Below, in pieces: positions 7,238 through 15,407 of a stretch of DNA of 32,500 bases. Source of the stretch: Streptococcus danieliae. Lineage in GTDB: Bacteria > Bacillota > Bacilli > Lactobacillales > Streptococcaceae. The number at the start of each line of letters is the position of its first letter. The first letter of the stretch is position 1. The notes below the pieces were generated by a model. The model was not told the origin of the DNA, made no database searches, and saw nothing but the letters and a program-made list of their open reading frames with translations. Both the position numbers and the translations under genes were made by a program. The DNA is taken from contig NZ_WSRS01000005.1 in the NCBI RefSeq assembly GCF_009767945.1, forward strand, positions 1 to 32,500, written 5' to 3'.

Positions 7238-9880
7238 TCACTTCGCTTCATACCAGGTTTTTCCTTTGTTGCCGTCGGCGACGAGGGGAACGGCGAGTTG
7301 GATGGCGTTTTCCATGACTGCTTTGAGGAGGGTGGTGATGGCTTCTACTTCTGAGTTGGGGACTTCGAGAACGATTTCGTCGTGTACTTGGAGGAGCATG
7401 CGGCTGGTGTAGTTGCCTTCTTCCAAGGCTCGGTCCAGGTTGATCATGGCGATTTTGAGGATGTCAGCGGCTGATCCCTGGATTGGGGAGTTGATGGCGG
7501 TTCGTTCCGCAAAGGAACGGACTTGAAAATTCCGAGCATGGATATCTGGCAAAGCGCGACGGCGGTGGAAGATGGTTTCCACATAGCCTTGGTCTCGCGC
7601 TTCACGCACAATCCGATCCATATAATTCTTAATGCCTGGATAGCGTTCAAAGTAGGTCTCAATGTAGTCCTTGGCTTCGGCTCGGGTGATGCCTAGGTTA
7701 TTGGCTAAACCAAAATCAGAGATGCCATAAACCACCCCAAAGTTAACCGCCTTGGCATTGCGGCGATCCAGATCAGTCACCTCTGCTGCGGAGGCCCGGC
7801 CAAAGACCCGCATGGCTGTCGAACTATGGATATCCAGTCCATCTTTAAAGGCCTGAATCAAGTGCTCATCCTGAGAAATATGGGCCAGCACCCGCAATTC
7901 AATCTGCGAATAATCCGAACTCATCAACACTGCATCCTCAAAGGATGGAACGAAAGCCTTCCGAATCAAACGGCCCTGCTCCAAGCGAATCGGAATATTT
8001 TGCAGGTTGGGATCCGTACTTGAAAGCCGACCCGTCTGCGTCAAATCCTGAACATAGCGGGTATGGATCTTGCCATCCTCTGCGATGGCCTCCTGCAAGC
8101 CCATGACATAGGTAGACTGCAACTTGGTAATTTGCCGATAGTCGAGAATCTTAGCCACGATCGGCGCAATCGGAGCCAAACGCTCCAAGACATCCACGGC
8201 AGTTGAGTAGCCCGTCTTGGTTTTCTTGGTGTATTCCAAAGGCAAGCCCATTTTCTCAAACAAGATGATCCCCAGCTGCTTCGGCGAATTGATATTAAAC
8301 TCCTCGCCCGCCAAGTCGTAGATCTCCTGCGTCAAGCCCTCAATAACCGCCTGATTCTCAGCCTGCATGTCCACCAATGTTTCACGTTGAACCTGAATCC
8401 CCGCCAATTCCATTTTGGACAAAACCTTGGCTAGGGGCTGCTCCATGTCAACCAAGAGCGGCCATTGCTCCTGCTCCACCAATTGGCTTTGGAGGGACTC
8501 CTGTGTTTCCACCAAAACGGCTAGCTTATCAGCCAGGTGTTGGAAAAAGACCTCTTCCTCCGGAATTGCCCGTTTGACACCCTTGCCATAGATCACCTCA
8601 TCCTCAGCCAAAGACCGACTTCCATACAAACGGGCAATCGTTGAAATCTGATTGTCTTCAACCGTAGACAAAAGATACTTGGCCAAACGACTATCGAAAG
8701 CCGGTACAGGCAAGTCCAACCCATAAGGGGCTAACAAGACCTGAACCTTTTTAAAATCATAGACATACAAAGGCGTCTGCTCCAAAAAGGCTTGGAAAAC
8801 CGGACTCTCCAAAATAGCTGGAGACTCCCCCACATAAATCTGGTCTTTTGTCCCCCAAACCACTCCCCGTAAAGGTTCGGTATGGTAATTCTCTCCCAAC
8901 AACTCCAAATGCAGGAAGGTTTCCGGACCAAACATTTCCGCTGTCGGCTCTGTAACCACCTGGTAGGCCGCATGCTCCACCGGTGTCGCACCGGCAGCCG
9001 CCTGATCCAACTGCTGCTTCAATTGCAAAAAGCCCATATCCTCATAGAATTGACCTAGGGCTGGGACATCCGGCCCCTGGTAGGCTAAATCTTCCAAACC
9101 AATCGCAATTGGGGACTGGGTGTTGATGGTCGCCAAGGTCTTGGACAAGAAGGCCTGGTCCCGATCATTGATCAGATTTTCCTTCATTTTGGACTGCTTC
9201 ATCCCATCCAGATTTTCATAAATGCCTTCCAAGGACCCGTATTCTGCCAAGAGTTTCAGACCGGTCTTCTCCCCAATCTTGGTCACGCCAGGGATATTAT
9301 CAGATTTATCCCCCATCAAGGCCTTTAAATCAATGAACTGGGCAGGAGTAATCCCCATTTTCTCCATCAGATAAGCCGGGGTGTAGGCTTCAAATTCCGC
9401 TACCCCTTTTTTCGAAATTTCAACAACCGTATTGGCATCAGTCAATTGAATCAAGTCCTTGTCACCCGAAACAATGGTTACATCAAACTCTTGAGCCTCG
9501 GCTAGTTTATCCAAGGTTCCGATAATATCATCCGCCTCATAATTTTCCAATTCATAATGGCGAATCCCTTGAACCTCCAAAAGCTGCCGAATAAAGGGGA
9601 ACTGCTCCCGGAACTCATCCGGCGTCTTGGCCCGCCCCCCCTTATAGTCCGCAAACATCTGCGTCCGGAAGGTCGTCTTACCCGCATCAAAAGCAACCAA
9701 GATATGACTAGGCTGAACCCGCTCCAACAGGTGGGTCAACATCAACTGGAACCCATAAATCGCATTGGTATGCAAACCAGACGGCGCCTTAAAGCGATCC
9801 AGTTGCTGATAGAGGGCAAAAAAAGCCCGAAAAGCCACAGAGGACCCATCAATTAATAGTAATTTTTTCTTATTTTCCAT
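7238..9880 (-). CDS. polA: DNA polymerase I
   Basis: An 880-aa repair and replication polymerase that removes RNA primers and fills gaps. The order is an N-terminal 5' nuclease domain (about 1-290, with 'LLIDGSSVAFRAFFAL' and 'VSGDKDLIQL'), a 3'-5' exonuclease-like domain (about 300-470), and the polymerase domain to the end. Motif A is 'DYSQIELR' with Asp656, motif B is 'RRNAKAVNFGVVYG', and motif C is 'VHDE' with Asp834. The exonuclease-like domain lacks the DxE metal site ('FLHLELLG' stands in its place), so proofreading is probably absent, as known for streptococcal and Bacillus Pol I. The ATG has no Shine-Dalgarno; an extended -10 ends 6 nt before it, so the mRNA may be leaderless. The repeat copy B follows the stop. 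Confidence 0.98.
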   Translation of the reverse strand: MENKKKLLLIDGSSVAFRAFFALYQQLDRFKAPSGLHTNAIYGFQLMLTHLLERVQPSHILVAFDAGKTTFRTQMFADYKGGRAKTPDEFREQFPFIRQLLEVQGIRHYELENYEADDIIGTLDKLAEAQEFDVTIVSGDKDLIQLTDANTVVEISKKGVAEFEAYTPAYLMEKMGITPAQFIDLKALMGDKSDNIPGVTKIGEKTGLKLLAEYGSLEGIYENLDGMKQSKMKENLINDRDQAFLSKTLATINTQSPIAIGLEDLAYQGPDVPALGQFYEDMGFLQLKQQLDQAAAGATPVEHAAYQVVTEPTAEMFGPETFLHLELLGENYHTEPLRGVVWGTKDQIYVGESPAILESPVFQAFLEQTPLYVYDFKKVQVLLAPYGLDLPVPAFDSRLAKYLLSTVEDNQISTIARLYGSRSLAEDEVIYGKGVKRAIPEEEVFFQHLADKLAVLVETQESLQSQLVEQEQWPLLVDMEQPLAKVLSKMELAGIQVQRETLVDMQAENQAVIEGLTQEIYDLAGEEFNINSPKQLGIILFEKMGLPLEYTKKTKTGYSTAVDVLERLAPIAPIVAKILDYRQITKLQSTYVMGLQEAIAEDGKIHTRYVQDLTQTGRLSSTDPNLQNIPIRLEQGRLIRKAFVPSFEDAVLMSSDYSQIELRVLAHISQDEHLIQAFKDGLDIHSSTAMRVFGRASAAEVTDLDRRNAKAVNFGVVYGISDFGLANNLGITRAEAKDYIETYFERYPGIKNYMDRIVREARDQGYVETIFHRRRALPDIHARNFQVRSFAERTAINSPIQGSAADILKIAMINLDRALEEGNYTSRMLLQVHDEIVLEVPNSEVEAITTLLKAVMENAIQLAVPLVADGNKGKTWYEAK

Positions 9881-9886
9881 AACACA

Positions 9887-9895
9887 ATTATAGCA
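9887..9895 (-). promoter_or_regulatory. Extended -10 promoter of polA, leaderless type
   Basis: Minus strand TGC TATAAT, then 6 nt (TGTGTT), then ATG of polA. With the usual 6-7 nt from the -10 to the start site, transcription would begin at or next to the A of the start codon. No SD sequence fits in the gap. The -35 is weak, which is normal with a TGn element. Confidence 0.6.
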
Positions 9896-9996
9896 CAGAC
9901 CTCAAAGAAGCAAGCCTTGGAGCAGGTTGGAAAAGGAATCCTAGATTAATGACGCAACACCTAATCTATCTAAGCAAATAATTTTTATGTTATTAT

Positions 9997-10025
9997 TTGA
10001 TTCTCCATTCCATCTTTGTTAGAAT
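9997..10025 (+). promoter_or_regulatory. Candidate promoter of the LysM-toxin gene
   Basis: TTGATT (9997-10002), 17-bp spacer, TAGAAT (10020-10025). A second possible -10, TATAAT, lies at 10031-10036 without a good -35. It is the only reasonable promoter seen between polA and the LysM gene. Confidence 0.45.
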
Positions 10026-10100
10026 AAATATATAATATTTTGATAGCGTTTTCGTTTTTGTGAAACGTTATTGTCTCTTGGTCTTCATAGGGAGGTTCTT

Positions 10101-12707
10101 ATGAGAAAAAAACATCTTTATCGTACATTGCTACTCTCCAATATCCTGTTAGTGCTCGCCAATCCTGATTTTCATGAAGGAAAAGTCAGCGCCGATGAGA
10201 AAGTCAACTCAGCTGAGACGGAGCTCCAAGTGGAAATTTCCGAAACACCGCTAGATGATGCTGCCAATTTCCAGATCCCAGAAGCCAATCCTTACACAGT
10301 TCCGCCTAGCTTACCCCAAGAAGCACCGAAAAGCGTCGAAAACAATACAACAACTAACTTGGACATTCAAACAGTTCCCCAATCAAATGAAGTTGAATTC
10401 GTTACGGAGACTGCAATAGGAACAAATCCTGATAAGGACATAGAGAAGACTGCTGATAGGGATACAGATACAAAACTTTCCACAAGCGAAAATCTAGTTC
10501 CCAACCGTCCTTTCCGTAGAGTGTCAAATAATGATTCTGATGATATAGATCCGAAATTCGAAGAAAAAGTCCAGCAGTACCTAACCAATCTGACACCAGA
10601 GGAACACCAATTACTACAAGCAAGTCCTGATCTAGACAGTAAGCGGAAGATTTTTGAAGACATTCTTGTTCGGCAAATTAATGAAGAATACAGCCTCAAA
10701 GAACTGGAAGAATTCAAGAAAACCCTAACTGAGCAACAAGTAGCCGAGCTCGAACAAGCTTCTAATCTAGTCGCATTTGAAACAACACTCAAAACTTTCC
10801 ACCAAACTGCCCAAGCCCAACGGGACTTTGAAAATCTTCTCGATCACTTAATCTTAGAAAGTACGGAAGAAGAATTTAAACAACTGCAAGCAGCCAGTAG
10901 CAATCCTGACAGGTTTACCCAGACCATCCTGGAGCTTTCAGCTCAAAAAGCACAAACGACAACTTCCACAAAACCGTTTCGAGTTGCAGCAGCCATTCCA
11001 CTCCTTATAAAAGCAGCACCTTATATTATTGCTGGAGCAAAAGCCTTAGGGTCAGTCCTAGTAGCCAAAGGTCTCGCCTACTTGGGGTCTCAGGCAATCA
11101 ATTATAGCTATCAGCAAGTCCAGGCTCAAGCCGCTCAAAGACAGCGAGCTCAGTATGCTGCTATGGCCAAAAGTTATACCAACCAACAGGCCAGAATCCA
11201 AGCCATCAGCCAAGCTCAGAGCTATACCTATACGGCACCTGGCCAGTATGCGATTCAGCATTACACCTATCAGCCAACTCCTTCCTATGGCTATAGCCCT
11301 AGCTATTCCTATGCTCCACAATCTGTTGGCAGCTATGCTGCCCCTACACGCGCCTACGGACAGGTTGCCGCCAATGTCTTTTATTATACAGGTGTTTCCA
11401 AGCTCCCAGTTTACAATCTATCCGGAGTCAAACACACCGTCCTCCCCAATGAATCCGTTTGGTCGATTTCTCAAAAATACAATATTCAGATGAATGATCT
11501 AGTTATTTGGAATGGACTGACAAACGGACTAATTCATCCAGGGCAAAAGGTTGTCGTCAAACCGGACACCCTCATCAATAATGGACTCCAACACCAAGTC
11601 CTCCCCAATGAATCTGTCTGGTCCATTTCCCACAAATATGGGATCGCAATGGCTGATTTTGTAGCCTGGAATAATATCCAACAAAATACGATTCATCCAG
11701 GGCAAAAAGTCTATATCAAACCAAAATCTTGGGCCCAAAAAGCTCGATATATTGTCAAAGCAGGGGACACTCTTTGGAGAATTGCTAAGGAACACGGGGT
11801 CACAATTGATGATTTAGTCAGATGGAATAAAGTTTCAAACTTCACCATCCACCCAGGGGATGCCCTCATCACCACACAACCTCCCATCAATCCAACACCA
11901 GCTGTCATCACCAAACAACCCTTACCGCAATTAGGTGCACTCTATACAGTTAAAGCAGGTGATTCCATCTGGAAAATTGCTCACGACCACAAGATCACCA
12001 TGCAGGAACTGCTAGACTGGAATCAGATTAGCAATCAAACCATCCACCCCGGGCAACAGCTCGTCACCCAAAAACCAACAAGTCCTGCTGCAAGCACTGC
12101 CAGCAGCTCCTACACGGTCAAAGCAGGCGATTCGGTCTGGAAAATTGCCCACGATCATGGCATCTCCATGGATGATCTTGTGAAATGGAATAATATCTCC
12201 AATTTCACAATCCACCCTGGACAGCAACTCACTGTCCAAAAACCAACCACTGCATCCACAATTACAGCAGACAAATCCTATACGGTCAAAGCTGGAGATT
12301 CAGTTTGGAAAATTGCCAACGACCATGGTATCTCCATGGATGACTTAGTGAAGTGGAACAATATTTCCAACTTTACCATCCACCCCGGAGAAGTCCTTAT
12401 TCTCAAACAACCAACAGAAGCACCCTATTTCGGACTCACAACCCATACCGTTCAAGCCGGTGAATCCGTCTGGCTCATCGCTCAGAAATATGACATCACC
12501 ATGGATGAACTGGTGAAATGGAATAACATTTCCAATTTCGCAATCCATCCAGGACAGAGGGTGATAACTGGGCGTAAACCAACAAATGCTGAAGCTAGAG
12601 CACAGGCTAAAAAGCTAGGTTACACAGAGTATAAAGGTACTGAAAACTCACGCAATGCATTAATATTTAAGGGGACCTCTAAAAACCCCAGTTTTTCTTC
12701 AAATTGA
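10101..12707 (+). CDS. Secreted 7-LysM protein; polymorphic toxin truncated by MITE
   Basis: An 868-aa product from ATG 10101, chosen because GGAGG is at 10091-10095. Residues 1-33 form a Sec signal peptide with a likely cut after 'KVSA'. About 34-290 is charged, with helical coiled-coil-like stretches. About 292-330 is a hydrophobic Ala/Leu/Ile segment. About 360-425 is a Tyr/Gln/Ser/Pro-rich linker. Seven LysM repeats run from about 444 to 825, each ending near 'IHPGQ'; they should bind peptidoglycan. After 'ARAQAKKLGYTEY' the frame enters a 99-bp MITE at 12671 and stops inside it. Removing the MITE and one TTAA continues the frame to a stop at 12925-12927 (907 aa) through a toxin-like C-terminus. 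So this is probably a wall-associated toxin that has lost its warhead. The LysM part may still be made. Three candidate immunity genes follow. Confidence 0.85.
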   Translation: MRKKHLYRTLLLSNILLVLANPDFHEGKVSADEKVNSAETELQVEISETPLDDAANFQIPEANPYTVPPSLPQEAPKSVENNTTTNLDIQTVPQSNEVEFVTETAIGTNPDKDIEKTADRDTDTKLSTSENLVPNRPFRRVSNNDSDDIDPKFEEKVQQYLTNLTPEEHQLLQASPDLDSKRKIFEDILVRQINEEYSLKELEEFKKTLTEQQVAELEQASNLVAFETTLKTFHQTAQAQRDFENLLDHLILESTEEEFKQLQAASSNPDRFTQTILELSAQKAQTTTSTKPFRVAAAIPLLIKAAPYIIAGAKALGSVLVAKGLAYLGSQAINYSYQQVQAQAAQRQRAQYAAMAKSYTNQQARIQAISQAQSYTYTAPGQYAIQHYTYQPTPSYGYSPSYSYAPQSVGSYAAPTRAYGQVAANVFYYTGVSKLPVYNLSGVKHTVLPNESVWSISQKYNIQMNDLVIWNGLTNGLIHPGQKVVVKPDTLINNGLQHQVLPNESVWSISHKYGIAMADFVAWNNIQQNTIHPGQKVYIKPKSWAQKARYIVKAGDTLWRIAKEHGVTIDDLVRWNKVSNFTIHPGDALITTQPPINPTPAVITKQPLPQLGALYTVKAGDSIWKIAHDHKITMQELLDWNQISNQTIHPGQQLVTQKPTSPAASTASSSYTVKAGDSVWKIAHDHGISMDDLVKWNNISNFTIHPGQQLTVQKPTTASTITADKSYTVKAGDSVWKIANDHGISMDDLVKWNNISNFTIHPGEVLILKQPTEAPYFGLTTHTVQAGESVWLIAQKYDITMDELVKWNNISNFAIHPGQRVITGRKPTNAEARAQAKKLGYTEYKGTENSRNALIFKGTSKNPSFSSN

Positions 12708-12773
12708 ATCACTCAAACCTTGATAAATCAACATTTAGATTTTCAGAAATTTAGTTTTTAGAGGTGCCCTTAA
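12667..12773 (+). mobile_element. 99-bp MITE, copy 1, with TTAA target duplication
   Basis: The element is 12671-12769, flanked by TTAA at 12667-12670 and 12770-12773. Terminal inverted repeats are 16 bp with one mismatch (GGGGACCTCTAAAAAC against GGGCACCTCTAAAAAC). It matches the reverse complement of 14397-14495 at 98 of 99 positions. It encodes nothing; a transposase must act in trans. Four-base T..A targets and this end type suggest an IS5-like parent, but that is a guess. Confidence 0.9.
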
Positions 12774-12927
12774 AAGAAAAAAGGGTAAGGGACCAAGATT
12801 TATTTCTCCTGATCAAGATGTACACAATGGTGGTTATTGGAAAGGCGGTGACGATCCTAAAAGACTTAACACTAAGCCAGGTCGCTCAGGAACTTATGAT
12901 AAGAATTTAAATAGAATAAAGGACTAG
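12774..12927 (+). pseudogene. Severed C-terminal toxin domain (Ntox21-like)
   Basis: Read in the frame restored by MITE removal, this segment gives about 50 residues. They include 'RFISPDQDVHNGGYWK' and end in 'GTYDKNLNRIKD', followed by TAG. I recognise this pattern (ISPD.D.HNGG.WK ... GTYD..LNRI.D at the extreme C-terminus) from 'toxin C-terminal domain' proteins of the Ntox21 type in polymorphic toxin systems; that assignment is from memory and needs a profile search. The N-terminal part of the domain is still attached to the LysM protein (about residues 828-857). As it stands it has no start codon or ribosome site and is not translated with the LysM protein. Confidence 0.72.
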
Positions 12928-13039
12928 AGATTGCAGATTAAACCTCTTTTCAATAACAAAAATGCCACAGAAATAGAGAATAATTATTTCAATGTAGTCC
13001 TTGAGCAATAAACTTAAGATAATTAAAAGAGGATCCTAT

Positions 13040-14155
13040 ATGCCAGCATTATCCATTTACAAATACGACAAAAGCAATCCCAACTATGGTGACGATTGGA
13101 CTGCTATATCTGATATTTGGGATAGCTTTTATGGAACAGTATTGACCTTAGAAGACTATCTTGAAGTCGAAAACCGGTATGTAAAAACTATCGAAAAGAT
13201 TCTACGATTATTTAACATAGATAGCTTAGAAGTAAGAGAACTATCAAAATATTTTAGTGTGCAGTTTCAAAAAAGAGAAAGCTTGCTGAATCCTAAGCAA
13301 TGCCAATTATCTCAGCAACTTGATAACGGATTGTTACTGACTGGAGAAGCAATCTCCGAAGTTGCACGCTTCAATCTCCGAGAAGCAGTCTGGTGCCGTC
13401 TCTACAGCCCCAATCTTCAAGTCCATTTTGGCTATGATTATTATATGTATGTCCAAAGTATGGACGAGGAAAAACTCGAGCAATGTAAACAGATTATCCG
13501 TGAAATGGATCTTTACTATCAAGAATTTTCGATCTCCCCTCATCAAATGGAGGAAGAAGATATTGCTCCTTTTACCTACACTTGGGGCGATGGTCAGACC
13601 AATCCACCAGGAGACTATCATCATGACCTTCGAATTTCCAAGGATGACCCTCTGAATCGCAGCTACACCGAATGGAGTCATTTTGACGAAATCGAAAACG
13701 GACTGGATTGGGAAGAGTACCAAGCTGTGGAACAAAAATACCTCCAGCTAGTTTTAGACTTTTTGGAGTTCTTCCAGATAAACCACCTAGCCGTTAATGG
13801 AGGTCTAGAATTTACCAGCATTCAGGAACTCGGTGTCCCTGCCCACTACTTCTCTCCCCAAGAAGAAGCACTATTCCAACAATTGCAGGAATATGACGAG
13901 ACTGTAGAAGATTGGACGATCGAGTCATTTATGATCCCAAAAGAAGATTTTACGACCCTCTTCCAATTAATTTTCAAAGGTAGATTTTATGCTTGGATCA
14001 ATACAGATTCTATCACCATCCAATTTGACTCTTCCTACCGACTCTACCTCTCCTTCTATGGGCACAAAAAGGAAGTCCAGCAACTGGTTGAAAAACACGG
14101 GCTTTATTGGCAGGAGCGTCAACCACCTTATAAAAAAGCAGTTGGTTTCAGATAA
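13040..14155 (+). CDS. Candidate immunity protein, paralogue 1 (intact)
   Basis: A 371-aa acidic, soluble protein without signal peptide or membrane segment. Start is ATG 13040 after AAAGAGGA; the frame is open further upstream to a TTG, but the paralogues start at the equivalent 'MPALSI'. It is an internal duplication. The N-half (about 10-160: 'SNPNYGDDWTAISDI' ... 'FGYDYYMY' ... 'LYYQEF') resembles the C-half (about 197-362: 'DDPLNRSYTEWSHFDEI' ... 'SSYRLYLSF' ... 'LYWQER'). The hinge carries 'YTWGDGQTNPPGDYHHD'. I do not recognise a named family. Its place just after a toxin-domain gene, in three tandem copies, is typical of immunity genes, so toxin neutralisation in the cytoplasm is inferred, not shown. 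Confidence 0.75.
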   Translation: MPALSIYKYDKSNPNYGDDWTAISDIWDSFYGTVLTLEDYLEVENRYVKTIEKILRLFNIDSLEVRELSKYFSVQFQKRESLLNPKQCQLSQQLDNGLLLTGEAISEVARFNLREAVWCRLYSPNLQVHFGYDYYMYVQSMDEEKLEQCKQIIREMDLYYQEFSISPHQMEEEDIAPFTYTWGDGQTNPPGDYHHDLRISKDDPLNRSYTEWSHFDEIENGLDWEEYQAVEQKYLQLVLDFLEFFQINHLAVNGGLEFTSIQELGVPAHYFSPQEEALFQQLQEYDETVEDWTIESFMIPKEDFTTLFQLIFKGRFYAWINTDSITIQFDSSYRLYLSFYGHKKEVQQLVEKHGLYWQERQPPYKKAVGFR

Positions 14156-14172
14156 TTAAGAGAAGTTTCTGT

Positions 14173-15390
14173 ATGCCTACATTACTTATTCACAAATACG
14201 ATAAAAGCAATCCCAACTATATTCAAGATTGGATATCTATTTCAGATATCGGTAAAATATTTTATGGAACTGTATTAACGTTAGACAAATACCTGAAAAT
14301 AGAAAACTCTTATATTCAAACCATACATGAAATCCTCGATTTTATGAAAATCGATACCCTGGAAATTCGAGCTATTGAGAAAGGATTTAGTCTACAGGGC
14401 ACCTCTAAAAACTAAATTTCTGAAAATCTAAATGTTGATTTATCAAGGTTTGAGTGATTAAATTTGAAGAAAAACTGGGGTTTTTAGAGGTCCCCTACAA
14501 TACATTAGAAAAAATAGCCTAATTAATGCGAAACAAGCTTCCTTTTACCAAATGCTAGATAACGGAGTATATTTAACACAAAATGGCATTACTGAGGCCA
14601 TTAAACTCAATCTACGTGAAGCTCTCTGGTGTAGACTATATAATCCTAAAATTGAAGTTAACTTTGGCTATGACTATTACATGGGAATTACTGTTGCTGA
14701 ACAGGAAAAGATTGAAATTTTCAAAAAAATTATCGAAAAACATGGACTCTACTGGCAAGAATTTACTACTTCTCCTTTCAAACTAGAAGAGGAATTTAAA
14801 AAAGCTAAGACATTTTTTTGGGGCGATGGGCAAACCAATCCATCAGGGGACTATCACCATGACCTCCGTATTTCCAAGGATGATCCTCTGAATCGCACCT
14901 ATACCGAGTGGAGTCATTTTGACGAAATCGAAAATGGACTGGATTGGGAAGAGTACCAGGCTGTGGAACAAAAGTACCTCCAGCTAGTTTTAGACTTTTT
15001 GGAGTTCTTCCAGATAAACCACCTAGCCGTTAATGGAGTCTAGAATTTACCAGCATTCAGGAACTCAGTATCCCTGCCCACTACTTCTCTCCCCAAGAGG
15101 AAACACTATTCCAACAATTGCAGGAATATGACGAGACTGTAGAAGATTGGACGGTCGAGTCATTTATGATCCCAAAAGAAGATTTTACGACCCTCTTCCA
15201 ATTAATTTTCAAAGGTAGATTTTATACTTGGATAAGTACAGCTTCTATCACCATCCAATTCGATTCCTCCTACAGGCTCTACCTCTCCTTTTATGGCCAC
15301 AAAAAGGAAATCCAGCAACTGGTTGAAAAACACGGACTTTATTGGCAGGAGCGTCAACCACCTTATAAAAAAGCAGTCGGTTTCAGATAA
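14173..15390 (+). pseudogene. Candidate immunity protein, paralogue 2 (broken by MITE and frameshift)
   Basis: This starts 17 bp after paralogue 1 and is homologous along its length to paralogues 1 and 3. Two lesions are visible. A MITE at 14397-14495 with TACA duplication interrupts it after 'GFSLQ'. One G is missing near 15036-15042, where paralogue 1 has GGAGGTCTAG and this copy has GGAGTCTAG, creating a TAG. Removing 103 bp and restoring one base gives exactly 371 codons plus stop, the same as the other copies. From about 14900 to the end it is nearly identical to paralogue 1, while its first half is more diverged, suggesting recombination between copies. Present pieces: 14173-14415, 14552-15043, 15118-15390. 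Confidence 0.9.
14393..14499 (-). mobile_element. 99-bp MITE, copy 2, with TACA target duplication
   Basis: The element is 14397-14495, inverted relative to copy 1, flanked by TACA at 14393-14396 and 14496-14499. The single internal difference from copy 1 lies near its middle-left (TTGAATC against TTTAATC). Such near-identity implies recent movement. Excision with one TACA rejoins the host codons as ...S-L-Q-Y-I-R.... Confidence 0.92.
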
Positions 15391-15407
15391 TTAAGAGAGG
15401 AGCTTAT

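Noticed and set aside
10041-10054. cre-like site (TGATAGCGTTTTCG) before the LysM gene
   Set aside because: Two mismatches to the CcpA consensus and no metabolic reason; too weak to call.
10367-10792. 141-aa open frame opposite the LysM gene
   Set aside because: Antisense shadow made of Ser/Leu codons; no SD.
12928-13009. Open frame of 27 codons after the restored toxin stop codon
   Set aside because: The toxin pattern ends naturally at the TAG; the extra stretch has no start, SD or recognisable sequence.
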